NCBI RefSeq assembly: GCF_001898575.1
Contig: NZ_MKUD01000010.1
Location: 1-64,000, forward strand
Source of the DNA: Spirosoma sp. 48-14
GTDB taxonomy: Bacteria > Bacteroidota > Bacteroidia > Cytophagales > Spirosomataceae
Direction: 5' to 3'
Length of the DNA stretch: 64,000 bases
Shown here: positions 53,812 through 61,522 of the stretch, in pieces
How positions within the stretch are numbered: position 1 is the first letter of the stretch
Layout: each line of letters starts with the position of its first letter
Made by a program: the position numbers and the translations under genes
The notes under the pieces: model-generated
Told to the model about the DNA's origin: nothing
Databases searched by the model: none
The model's input: the letters and a program-made list of their open reading frames with translations, nothing else

Positions 53812-54764
53812 GAAAAAGAGGTTAGTTGTTGTTTAGCATCCTGATATCCCAGGCTCCGGCGAAACCGGATGGCTTCGGCACGGCTATCCAGAGTGCTACC
53901 CAGATTGGCACTGGGTTGAATGATAATCGACGGAATGTGACGGTAGCCATCCAGGGTCGGCTGGACGGATGCAGCAACAAACTCGTTGATCAACTTGAAT
54001 CGGCTGATGTCGGTCATAAAAATCTGATTCAGCATCATATCCATTACCCGGCCCACGACACCCATCAACGAATACGGTTCAGGGTGGGGCTCCATCTGAT
54101 CCGTGCCACAGGGTACAATTACCATTCCCCAGTCTTTGGCGTCTGGCTGACGATTGATAAAGTCGATCGCTTCTTTGATCGGTGTGATGCTCTGTACACC
54201 GCCATCAGTGCACTGAAAGAACGTTCCCTTCGTTGTGCGGACTGCGGGTACCGGGTCCCAGATGATGGGCATCGTTGCTGAGGCTACAATCGCATCCACC
54301 GCATCGGCATCAGTCAGACAGTCCTGGATGTTGATACTATGGTACTGTCCATCGGTCAGCGAGGTGATGCCGCAGAGAAAGGGTATCCGAAAATCAGCAA
54401 GCTTCACATAGTCACTCAGCTTTTCCCGCAGGGGTCGAAGTGTACCCAGACCCTCGATCTTGTTTAGTTGACCCTGCAAGAGCAGGCCTGCTATCCCACC
54501 AAATTTTGCCGTGAGTGAACCAGCGACTTCCTTGACCAGCCAGCTATCCCAGATTTCAGGATAGCCATGCACCTCAACCAAGTCCCAGAAATAGGCCAGC
54601 ACATGGTACAGTCGCATGGCCACAAAACTTCCGTTCAGTGCTCCGACCGACGTACCCGCCACTGCATCCGGCTGATGATTCAGTTCAACTGCTGCCCGAA
54701 TCACGCCTTCCTGATAGCCTCCCTTATTGCCTCCTCCTCCGAAAACCCAGAACCATTTTTTCAT
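53808..54764 (-). CDS. Patatin-like phospholipase
   Basis: A 318-residue serine acyl hydrolase of the patatin fold, which cleaves acyl chains from phospholipids or related lipids by a Ser-Asp dyad. With ATG 54764 it starts MKKWFWVFGGGGNKGGYQEG: the oxyanion-hole motif GGGGNKG is at 9-15. The nucleophile motif GTSVG is at 37-41 (Ser39), and the catalytic Asp lies in CTDGGVQS near 185-189. All three motifs are intact, so it should be active. No signal peptide; it may act in the cytoplasm or at the inner membrane, or be packaged in the tail. An in-frame ATG at 54800 adds twelve unneeded residues. It sits in the prophage tail operon, coupled by GTGA to the chaperone gene. This is unusual. Confidence 0.88.
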   Translation of the reverse strand: MKKWFWVFGGGGNKGGYQEGVIRAAVELNHQPDAVAGTSVGALNGSFVAMRLYHVLAYFWDLVEVHGYPEIWDSWLVKEVAGSLTAKFGGIAGLLLQGQLNKIEGLGTLRPLREKLSDYVKLADFRIPFLCGITSLTDGQYHSINIQDCLTDADAVDAIVASATMPIIWDPVPAVRTTKGTFFQCTDGGVQSITPIKEAIDFINRQPDAKDWGMVIVPCGTDQMEPHPEPYSLMGVVGRVMDMMLNQIFMTDISRFKLINEFVAASVQPTLDGYRHIPSIIIQPSANLGSTLDSRAEAIRFRRSLGYQDAKQQLTSFS

Positions 54765-54777
54765 AACAGTAACCGGG

Positions 54778-55425
54778 TTAGATACCTGCCCGTGCGCCAA
54801 TCGTTGCCAGCATATAGGCTTTCATGTACAGCCGGAAAAACTGAATCCGCTGCTCTGAAGAAGGTACTATGCCCATGCCTACCAGGTTGGCTTTGGTTAA
54901 ATTCTGGTAAAACGTCATTTCCCGAACCGCCCCCGGTGTACCGGCAGGCACCAGCCCACCCGTGGAGGGGTCAACCCAGCTGTTGCGGGTGGACTTGGGA
55001 GCCAGAATATAGCTATCAAACATCCGTAGTCGCATCGCTTTCACGTCGGGGGATAGCGTGGTGTCGGCATTGATCACCTCAACCATTAACCGCCCTGTCG
55101 TGTCGTAGTAGTTGACGCGAGCCGTCATGGTAAGCTCCTGTTCCCCATCTTCGGTCGTCTGTAATTCTTCGAGCGTTCGCACATGAGGAATAGTAAGATC
55201 AGGATTGGGGGCAATGGTCACTTCGATACCGACCACCCGGCCCGTCTGAACCGTTGTGTAACTGGCAGGGGTGATAACCGTGCCCGCACTATCCAACACT
55301 GCCGGACTGAGTTGTACGATTGCCCGTTCATACTTTAGTCCGCCGATGTTGACTGGAGCGGGAGATGTTTGGGAAAAAGCAAAGGAGCTTACAAATAGGA
55401 GAAGAAGGCTTAATTTGAGTTTCAT
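54778..55425 (-). CDS. Secreted hypothetical protein in the phage tail operon
   Basis: A 215-residue protein with a clear Sec signal peptide, MKLKLSLLLLFVSSFAFSQT (positive n-region, hydrophobic core, cleavage at AFS before Gln). The mature part is strand-rich (YERAIVQLSPAVLDSAGTVI, TGRVVGIEVTIAPNPD, ELTMTARVNYYDTTGRLMV) and ends with a helical, Met/Arg-rich section (SEQRIQFFRLYMKAYMLATI). No known domain is recognised. It lies between the small coiled-coil protein gene and the patatin gene, 13 bases before the patatin start. Having a signal peptide inside a phage structural operon is odd and implies export of the product across the host inner membrane. Function is unknown. Confidence 0.75.
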   Translation of the reverse strand: MKLKLSLLLLFVSSFAFSQTSPAPVNIGGLKYERAIVQLSPAVLDSAGTVITPASYTTVQTGRVVGIEVTIAPNPDLTIPHVRTLEELQTTEDGEQELTMTARVNYYDTTGRLMVEVINADTTLSPDVKAMRLRMFDSYILAPKSTRNSWVDPSTGGLVPAGTPGAVREMTFYQNLTKANLVGMGIVPSSEQRIQFFRLYMKAYMLATIGARAGI

Positions 55426-55462
55426 ACCGTTTTGGTTTGACTGTTTTGGATTTTACTGTGGC

Positions 55463-55840
55463 TTACTTCGGCTGGCCAGCGGGCGGCTGTAGTTTAGCCT
55501 GTAACTGTTGTACCAGGCCCTTTAACTGTTCAATCTGAGCGTCCTTTCGCTTGAGTACTGTTTCCAGCGCATCGGAATATTTCGCATCATCCCCTGCCGC
55601 CTGCATAAACGTGTTCGAGTTCTGCTTCAAAGCGGTTTCCAGCTTCTCGATTTTTTCGGCATCAGTCATGCTCGCTGGGTAGATAAATTTTCCGGTCTTT
55701 TGGTCCCAGGCAATTTCCTTTACCTCAACTGCGGCTGTCGAATCGGTTTTGATTTTTGGCTTTTTAACAGACTGTTTGCTTTGAGCAAATGATAGGGTTG
55801 ATAAGCTAACCAGTAGCGCAACGGCGACGAAAGTTTTCAT
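55463..55840 (-). CDS. Small secreted coiled-coil protein in the phage tail operon
   Basis: A 125-residue protein starting MKTFVAVALLVSLSTLSFAQ, a Sec signal peptide with cleavage at SFA before Gln. The mature part has a Lys-rich segment (SKQSVKKPKIKTDS), a short WDQKTGKFIYP strand, and then an alpha-helical coiled coil (about 60-118: DAEKIEKLETALKQNSNTFM and KRKDAQIEQLKGLVQQLQAK). A trimeric or dimeric coiled-coil stalk is plausible. It is the second of three consecutive genes with a signal peptide in the tail module. Function is unknown; a spacer or anchor in the cell envelope is a guess. Confidence 0.7.
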   Translation of the reverse strand: MKTFVAVALLVSLSTLSFAQSKQSVKKPKIKTDSTAAVEVKEIAWDQKTGKFIYPASMTDAEKIEKLETALKQNSNTFMQAAGDDAKYSDALETVLKRKDAQIEQLKGLVQQLQAKLQPPAGQPK

Positions 55841-55880
55841 AAAAAAGAAAATTGAATTGTGAGTTGATTTGATTTAATGA

Positions 55881-58800
55881 TTACCATGTACTTAGTGCGG
55901 CTCGAACCCATGTATTTATTGCCGTACAGACATAAATAAATGAACTTGTTATACGAACTTCTCCTAACGTACCTGTATCTGTGGCTGAGGCAGGAGCCGT
56001 ATTTAGAGCAGATAATCGATATTGTGAACTAGTAATATTACCTGTAAGTGTCGCATTACCAGTATTAGAAATTATCAAAGGAGTAGCCCAACTAATAGTA
56101 CTACCTGCTGTTGAAGTACCTGCTGTTTGAAACTGAAAATCACCTGCTGCCGTTTGAGTAAATTGCGTTGCGTATCCAGCGTTAATACGCACATCATTTA
56201 TACCGTTATAATAAAAATTAGCATTCAATGACATTCCGTTTGTAGATGCACCAGAACCGAATGAACCTGCTTGACCAATAAAAACATAACGGATATTGTT
56301 ACTAGCATTGCCAGGAGGTGTTGTTCCTACTCCTAAATTACCAGCATTAGATAAAATCATCCGTTGAGATAAAGTTACTGTTGCACCTGCTGTCCCAGAT
56401 TGTGCTGTTGACCATATATGATTACCATTATTATCTTGATCATATACAGAAGCTATTGCAGATGTTTTATATATATTATTAGTTCCGTTGTAGTATATAT
56501 TATTACCTATAGAAATACCAGTACCACTAGTTTGTCCATATATGTTTCCAGTATTACCTAGAAACATATAAGTTACTGTACTAGCTAATGTTCCGGGAAA
56601 TGTACTATTGAAAGCAAAGTTTGCAGCATTGCTTATTTGTAGTGCATTAGTCCAGCTAATAGTAGAGCCAGATGTACTAGTCCCTGCTGTACGAATATTA
56701 ATACCACCATTAGTATCGAAAAATAAGTCTGAACCAAATCCAGTATTTTTCCTTACATCATTAGTTCCGTTGTTATAAACATTATTCTGAAATGCACTAT
56801 AGTTTGCACTATTGCCTGCAACAATATTTAAGGGCTGACCAATAAAATGGGAAATGTTACTAGATGATAATGTTCCGGGTATTGTTGAATTTTGTGCAAT
56901 AGTATTAACACCTACTGTAAAATACTTTGTACCACCTATGTACCAGTTATGTATAGTACCTGTAGCTGCTACATAGTCAAATGAGTTCCCACTCATTCCT
57001 AATCCATTTATACTAGTACCGTCACTATATAACTTTAATTTAAGATTATTGCCTGCTGAGTTACTGTATGTTGCTCCTAGGTCTATACTAACAGGGGATG
57101 CAGTTAATGTTGGTGTTGGATTACCTAATGTTAAATTACCAGCATTAGATAAAATCATTTTTTGACTTGTGCTAACTGCTGTACCACCTGTTGTAGAAGG
57201 TGCAGTATTCCACGTAAAATCACCGTTATTATTACCTCCGAATTGAGATACCGCTCCTGTGTTACGTGTAATTAAATTAGTGCCATTCCAGAAACCATTT
57301 ACTGTAATAGCATAGGAATTGTCAGAGTTACTTCCGTTAATCCCTACACCATTCCCTAAAAATAAAGTAGGATAGTTGTTGGGGTTGTAAGTACTCGGAA
57401 TAGGAGACCCTCCGATACTAACTGCCCTAGTTTGAGATACCCTAAATGCTTCTGTTGATGTAACTGTACTACCTGCTGTACCAGAAGGTGAAGTTCCATA
57501 TACAAGATCGCCAGTAGCTAACAATCCTAAATAACTAGCAAATCCTGTGTTCTTATAGACATTGTTTGTTCCATTACTATAGAAATTATTTCCAATGTAA
57601 TTATCATTACCAGTATTAGCAGCAATTAATACTAAAGATTGTCCTAAAAATAGAAATGGATTACTATTGTTTAACGTAGATGGTACAGTTGTAAACATTC
57701 CAACAGCCCCACCACCATTTGATGAAATCTGTACTATTTTTCCTCCTGTTAATGTACTACCTGCTGCACCAGATGGAAAAGCAGTTAATGTAATACCATT
57801 ATTAGCTCCGTTCATATTAAAAATAGAAGCAAAGCCCGTATTACTATATATTACATTAGTTCCGTTATAAAACGCGTTTGCTGCAATAGCAAATTCGTTA
57901 CCACTAGAAGCATCGGTTATTGTGGTTCTACCAAATTGTAAAGCATTAGTATAACTACTCCACAATGTGCCAGGTAATGTTGTATTTCCAAGTTGAATAC
58001 GCGTACCTTGTGCGCTTAAATTACCAGTAAATGTACCATTACCAGAACCATCAACTAAAAATTTATATCCTGTATAAATTCCAGGAGTAGTTACTATTTG
58101 TGGACCTACAGCAAAACTACCATCTGCATTTATTTTTAGTTGATTGTATTGCCCTAAATTAGTTGCAGTTGTACCTGCCGTACCGCTTGTAACAAATCTA
58201 AATTGACCTTCATTACCATAGAAATAAAATAACCCACCAGCACCAGTATTTCTATATTTAAAACTAGTACCATCATAATAAGTATTTTCGCCTATCCATG
58301 CATTATTTAATGCAAAACTCTGATATTCTAATGCTCCTATTTTTAATTGTGAATCGGTAGTTTGATAGCCAGAACGAGTAATATTACCACTAATACTTGC
58401 ACTACCATTTACAACCAATTTATCGTTATTAGCATTAGTAGTTGTGTTAATTAATACACTACCTCCTTGACGTTGTAAAATGAGTGGTGTTGTGTAACCA
58501 ATGCCTGCGTAATATGACTGTAATTCTACATATCCATTACTTCCATTATTACCAGTAGGAGTAATATTTATAGAAGCACCACCACCTGAAGCAAAATTAG
58601 TTCCAGTAGTAGCCGCTAATGCGTTACCATTTACAGAAGATATACCATTTCCCGTTATAAGGCCTGTAGTTGTAATTAAGCTCGCTGTCAATAATCCAGT
58701 AACAGTCGGGCTAACCAGCGTCTTATTGGTTAGTGTCTGACTGGCGGTCGTCGTTATTACACTGGTAAACCTATTAGTAATCGCCTGATCAACGCGCAGG

Positions 58801-59192
58801 GGCGTCATCATTTTGGTGTTATCGGTGCCAGTAGTGGCTTCCGTTTGGGTAGCGATAAGGGGAGCGTTTCCTGTATTGGAAGCTGACACGCCCGCTACCG
58901 CAGTGGCAACCGTTGAGCCGTAGGCTACTCCAGATAAATTCAGCACCTGAATGGGGCGATAATATTCAACAGCTTTACCGATCTGAATCGCCACTAAATT
59001 AGCGCCGTAGGGGTAAATGCCAATGGTTTCCAGGCCCGCAAAAAAATCACCTTGAATCTGGCCCGAGGCCGAATCCGCTACGATCAGGTGATTATTGGAC
59101 CAGTAGATTCGCTTGGCTTTAGGCTGAACTGTCTGCGCCTGAGCGGCCAGAGCCAGTAAAAGAAGAACCGAAGCAAACAGGGCTTTTTTCAT
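55881..59192 (-). CDS. Giant secreted repeat protein, tail-fibre-like, A+T-rich
   Basis: A 1103-residue protein. Start ATG 59192 gives MKKALFASVLLLLALAAQAQ, a Sec signal peptide cleaved before Gln; an upstream in-frame start at 59225 is less likely. After an N-terminal domain (residues about 22-165, LVSPTVTGL, QTLTNKTLVS, tail-fibre-like) there are at least seven imperfect modules, each starting FYNGTN-VYKNTGFAS-like and ending GNLTLG-like. The last 60 residues (APASATDTGTLGEVRITSS, YVCTAINTWVRAALSTW) match the closing motif seen in many phage tail fibre proteins. The repeat part (about 55.9-58.7 kb) is far more A+T-rich than the flanking tail genes, including its own 5' end. It is probably a fibrous adhesin; surface display or tail location is undecided. 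Confidence 0.75.
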   Translation of the reverse strand: MKKALFASVLLLLALAAQAQTVQPKAKRIYWSNNHLIVADSASGQIQGDFFAGLETIGIYPYGANLVAIQIGKAVEYYRPIQVLNLSGVAYGSTVATAVAGVSASNTGNAPLIATQTEATTGTDNTKMMTPLRVDQAITNRFTSVITTTASQTLTNKTLVSPTVTGLLTASLITTTGLITGNGISSVNGNALAATTGTNFASGGGASINITPTGNNGSNGYVELQSYYAGIGYTTPLILQRQGGSVLINTTTNANNDKLVVNGSASISGNITRSGYQTTDSQLKIGALEYQSFALNNAWIGENTYYDGTSFKYRNTGAGGLFYFYGNEGQFRFVTSGTAGTTATNLGQYNQLKINADGSFAVGPQIVTTPGIYTGYKFLVDGSGNGTFTGNLSAQGTRIQLGNTTLPGTLWSSYTNALQFGRTTITDASSGNEFAIAANAFYNGTNVIYSNTGFASIFNMNGANNGITLTAFPSGAAGSTLTGGKIVQISSNGGGAVGMFTTVPSTLNNSNPFLFLGQSLVLIAANTGNDNYIGNNFYSNGTNNVYKNTGFASYLGLLATGDLVYGTSPSGTAGSTVTSTEAFRVSQTRAVSIGGSPIPSTYNPNNYPTLFLGNGVGINGSNSDNSYAITVNGFWNGTNLITRNTGAVSQFGGNNNGDFTWNTAPSTTGGTAVSTSQKMILSNAGNLTLGNPTPTLTASPVSIDLGATYSNSAGNNLKLKLYSDGTSINGLGMSGNSFDYVAATGTIHNWYIGGTKYFTVGVNTIAQNSTIPGTLSSSNISHFIGQPLNIVAGNSANYSAFQNNVYNNGTNDVRKNTGFGSDLFFDTNGGINIRTAGTSTSGSTISWTNALQISNAANFAFNSTFPGTLASTVTYMFLGNTGNIYGQTSGTGISIGNNIYYNGTNNIYKTSAIASVYDQDNNGNHIWSTAQSGTAGATVTLSQRMILSNAGNLGVGTTPPGNASNNIRYVFIGQAGSFGSGASTNGMSLNANFYYNGINDVRINAGYATQFTQTAAGDFQFQTAGTSTAGSTISWATPLIISNTGNATLTGNITSSQYRLSALNTAPASATDTGTLGEVRITSSFIYVCTAINTWVRAALSTW
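56130..58330 (-). repeat. Seven imperfect modules within the giant tail-fibre-like gene
   Basis: Motifs of the form N-x-(F/Y)(Y/W)-NGTN-x-(V/I)(Y/R)-x-NTGFAS recur at about 58.30, 57.87, 57.57, 57.27, 56.77, 56.48 and 56.20 kb (plus coordinates), spaced about 85-165 codons apart. Each is followed by a more variable strand-rich part and a GTAGST or TGGTAV turn. DNA identity between modules is too low for simple slippage, so this is protein-level divergence of an ancient tandem array. Confidence 0.75.
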
Positions 59193-59209
59193 GGTGAGTT
59201 CCAATCGAG

Positions 59210-59262
59210 AAAAAGGCGTTCCCAAGCCGTCCCAATAAGAGCCCGGTGAGAACGCCTTTTTT
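59210..59262 (-). terminator. Terminator-like hairpin between tail tube and repeat protein genes
   Basis: AAAAAGGCGTTC (59210-59221) and GAACGCCTTTTTT (59250-59262) form a perfect 12-base stem with a 28-base loop. On the minus strand the stem GGCGTTC/GAACGCC is followed by TTTTT. It lies 11 bases after the tail tube stop and 18 bases before the giant gene's ATG. It should cut or attenuate transcription after the tail tube gene. Confidence 0.8.
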
Positions 59263-59272
59263 AGAAAATGAC

Positions 59273-59770
59273 TTATTCGATGAATTGAACCGGTCCTACG
59301 CCTGATTTGGTAGGTACCAGCGCCTTAATTGTGACATCTACTCCAAACAGGTCCTCGCTTGAGAAGTCCCCATTCAGTTTGGCAGTCACCGATGCCCGGG
59401 GGAATACCACCGCCATGCCTTTTTTGGGTGTAATTTTGACGGTCAGTTCCTGAGATACTACCGAAGCTGGCATGTTCCAGGTCTTGTTCGGGGTCGTGCC
59501 CGAGGCTGTGCCGCCAAACAGCGTGACCAGCGTAGCCGTATCGGGATTCATCACCGTCCAGCTGAAGGTAATATCGCCCTGGGTCGTGATGGAATCCACG
59601 GGCTGATCGTTTTCTTCTGCGTACAGATTGGTAATGTTGGCGTCCGCCTGGGCCATTTTGGCGGTGCCTTTTTTTGTATAGCCCAGGGTAGTCAAGCTCG
59701 TGCCCGGCCCGCCGTCACCGGCAATGGCTCCGAGTGCAATCGAGAGGACACCGCGCGTTAAATTTGCCAT
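59273..59770 (-). CDS. Phage major tail tube protein
   Basis: A 165-residue protein forming the tail tube. Sequence ANLTRGVLSIALGAIAGDGG, then TKKGTAKMAQADANITNLYA, DSITTQGDITFSWTVMNPD and a C-terminal half with VTAKLNGDFSSEDLFGVDV. This is a beta-sandwich tube-protein pattern, typical in length for the siphovirus tube proteins, with a hydrophobic first strand. It follows the terminator-gene-like ORF and precedes the strong hairpin at 59210-59262. The expected high expression of the tube gene could explain the terminator. A helical-polymer role is inferred. Confidence 0.75.
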   Translation of the reverse strand: MANLTRGVLSIALGAIAGDGGPGTSLTTLGYTKKGTAKMAQADANITNLYAEENDQPVDSITTQGDITFSWTVMNPDTATLVTLFGGTASGTTPNKTWNMPASVVSQELTVKITPKKGMAVVFPRASVTAKLNGDFSSEDLFGVDVTIKALVPTKSGVGPVQFIE

Positions 59771-59782
59771 GTGTGATACGCG

Positions 59783-60196
59783 TTAATCAGTTGGGAAAAA
59801 TTTAAAATCAATGCGGAGGTTGGTATAGAACTGACCCGTTTCCTCCTCTTCCAGCGTGGCTACATTCACTAACCAGAAATCATAACTAGCATCGTAGTGC
59901 TCGGCAAACAGGCTCGTGGCCAGATTCACCAGCTCCTGCATACGGGCGAGATCGGCCACCTCCTGCTCTTTGCCGCCAATCTTTTCTTTCAGATTCGGCA
60001 CATACAAATTCGCGTTGATGGTACCGATCTGGACCTGATCGGCATTGAAGGGAAGCGCGTTTAAAACGATGTCCTCAAGCTGGGAGCCCAGGGGCCGCTT
60101 TAACTTATACACCCCGCCACTGATCGCCGTTTTCAGCGCAGAATCCGCGATGAGCTGGTACAGAATGGTGAGCGCATCCAGTCCCGTTTTTTTCAT
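59783..60196 (-). CDS. Tail terminator/completion-like phage protein
   Basis: A 137-residue protein, starting MKKTGLDALTILYQLIADSA at ATG 60196, which overlaps the stop of the upstream gene by four bases (ATGA). It contains ISGGVYKLKRPLGSQLEDIV and ends in strands QFYTNLRIDFKFFPTD, the pattern of tail-completion/terminator proteins (short alpha/beta proteins encoded just before the tail tube gene). The product is placed by order and size; no exact family match can be claimed. Confidence 0.6.
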   Translation of the reverse strand: MKKTGLDALTILYQLIADSALKTAISGGVYKLKRPLGSQLEDIVLNALPFNADQVQIGTINANLYVPNLKEKIGGKEQEVADLARMQELVNLATSLFAEHYDASYDFWLVNVATLEEEETGQFYTNLRIDFKFFPTD

Positions 60197-60660
60197 GGTT
60201 TCTTCGCTTTTAAGTCCTGCTTGAGCTGGGTTAGTAGATTAGGTAGTTCGGTCTTCGCCAGAAGCTCAGCCGAGGAGAGCACATCGAGGCCCCGACTTTC
60301 CACGCTCAGCGCGTAGTTCATGCCTGCTACCACGATCAGGCCCCAGCCATTGCCTAGCTCCGATGCCAGTTTGTTTGCCAGAGCCAGCCCGGCCAAAACA
60401 CCCTGTCCACCTGACTTAGCGGCCTTGGACGACTTGCCGAAATTGCGTTTAACGACCTGGCCGTTATGCACAATCACGTAGCCAATCGAATTGCGCAGGT
60501 TTCCGGTCTGATCACGGTAGGTGTTCAGTTCACGGGCCTGAATGACGCAGAGTTCACCGAGGTAGCTCAGGGTCTGAATCACGCCAGCGGCAAAGCGCTC
60601 GGCGATCTGGTCGAAGAGCTGACCTACCTGGGCTTTTGAGGAGTTCCATTTGAAGCCCAT
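60193..60660 (-). CDS. HK97 gp10-like head-tail (neck) protein
   Basis: A 155-residue protein. FAAGVIQTLSYLGELCVIQA is the helix and YRDQTGNLRNSIGYVIVHNG the signature loop (DxTGxLRxSI) of HK97 gp10/minor-capsid-type neck proteins. A Lys/Ala/Gly-rich middle (GKSSKAAKSGGQGVLAGLAL) is followed by GLIVVAGMNYALSVESRG, again typical (YA-x-x-VE), and a helical tail. It lies between head-closure and terminator-like genes as expected. Start ATG 60660 lies one base after the preceding stop. Confidence 0.8.
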   Translation of the reverse strand: MGFKWNSSKAQVGQLFDQIAERFAAGVIQTLSYLGELCVIQARELNTYRDQTGNLRNSIGYVIVHNGQVVKRNFGKSSKAAKSGGQGVLAGLALANKLASELGNGWGLIVVAGMNYALSVESRGLDVLSSAELLAKTELPNLLTQLKQDLKAKKP

Positions 60661-60661
60661 C

Positions 60662-60982
60662 TTACACCCATGCCCTACAATGCATCTGTTCCCGTCTGAA
60701 CTGCCGAATCGTACCCACTACCCGAACCGTGACCCCATCCAATACCTGCACCGATTGACCTGCCTGTAGATCAGGACAGGAAAGCGGTAATTGAATAGTT
60801 GAATCGAACACGTAGGCGGATCCATCGGTCAACGTGACCTGCCTTCCGCCCGAATTCGCTTCATCCCGGCAAGATGAAACCGTTTCCCAATCCTGCGCAC
60901 TGCCCGAATAATTGCCGTTGTTATCCTGTTGGGATTCACTGGCAATCGAAAGCACTTGCAGGGTATACGGGTACTGTTTCAT
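60662..60982 (-). CDS. Head closure-like phage protein
   Basis: A 106-residue protein, beginning MKQYPYTLQVLSIASESQQD. It contains a Cys (VSSCRDEANSGGRQVTLTDG) and strands SAYVFDSTIQLPLSCPDLQA, QSVQVLDGVTVRVVGTIRQF and a C-terminal RAWV. The size and small beta-barrel pattern are those of head-tail connector/head closure proteins (SPP1 gp16-like), and the position between gp10-like and adaptor-like genes agrees. Its ATG directly abuts the upstream stop. Confidence 0.6.
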   Translation of the reverse strand: MKQYPYTLQVLSIASESQQDNNGNYSGSAQDWETVSSCRDEANSGGRQVTLTDGSAYVFDSTIQLPLSCPDLQAGQSVQVLDGVTVRVVGTIRQFRREQMHCRAWV

Positions 60983-61306
60983 CTACCAGAGATAGGATTT
61001 GTCGCTAACAGATGGGCCGCCCAGCGAGGGCATCACGATACCGGTTTCACTGGCCAACTGCCGACAGTAGGCCGCAATGGCGTCCTGATTCCAGCTCACC
61101 GAAAAGCCGCCTTCAGAGACCGTTTTAGGGATCTTGGGCAGCATCGCTACCAGTACATAGAGGAGAGCCGACTTCCGGTTCGACTTAGTCGCTGGATCGC
61201 TGATTAGCATATTGCCCTCCGCCAGATAGAGTTCGAGTTGAACATCCGTCACGGTCTGGGAATACGCCGATAGCTCGTCCGCTATGTACTGTTGAAGCGT
61301 TGCCAT
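60983..61306 (-). CDS. Head-tail connector/adaptor-like phage protein
   Basis: A 107-residue helical protein, MATLQQYIADELSAYSQTVT, then VQLELYLAEGNMLISDPA, then a second helical part ALLYVLVAMLPKIPKTVSEG and GFSVSWNQDAIAAYCRQLAS. The Trp/Asn/Asp motif SVSWNQDAI is common in the adaptor proteins of Bacteroidota siphoviruses (DUF6706-like). Position after the capsid genes and before head closure agrees. The family name is from memory. Confidence 0.55.
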   Translation of the reverse strand: MATLQQYIADELSAYSQTVTDVQLELYLAEGNMLISDPATKSNRKSALLYVLVAMLPKIPKTVSEGGFSVSWNQDAIAAYCRQLASETGIVMPSLGGPSVSDKSYLW

Positions 61307-61316
61307 GATTCAGAGA

Positions 61317-61520
61317 TTAGTCAGGCTTTTTTTCGGGATCCTTTTCGGGCTCTTTCGGACCTTCGACGTGACCGATCGAAACCAGGTGAGCGAGCCGGAC
61401 CTCATCGAAATGAGACACGTCCGAGCCGACTTCGTGGATCTTGTCGAAGTTGTCCTTATCCCGGAACTCCTTCACCACGACGTGCGTGGGTTTTTTAGGG
61501 CTTTCTTTTTTATCAGCCAT
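61317..61520 (-). CDS. Small charged phage protein
   Basis: A 67-residue hydrophilic protein (MADKKESPKKPTHVVVKEFR ... KEPEKDPEKKPD) with lysine- and proline-rich ends and a central HEVGSDVSHFDEVRLAHLVS strand pattern. It lies two bases after the major capsid stop. Small Lys-rich proteins at this position occur in many head modules. Function is unknown. Confidence 0.55.
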   Translation of the reverse strand: MADKKESPKKPTHVVVKEFRDKDNFDKIHEVGSDVSHFDEVRLAHLVSIGHVEGPKEPEKDPEKKPD

Positions 61521-61522
61521 GA

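Noticed and set aside
53808-54764. CBASS effector (CapV-like patatin)
   Set aside because: No CD-NTase, E2/E1 or JAB gene is nearby; the gene is coupled to a tail chaperone.
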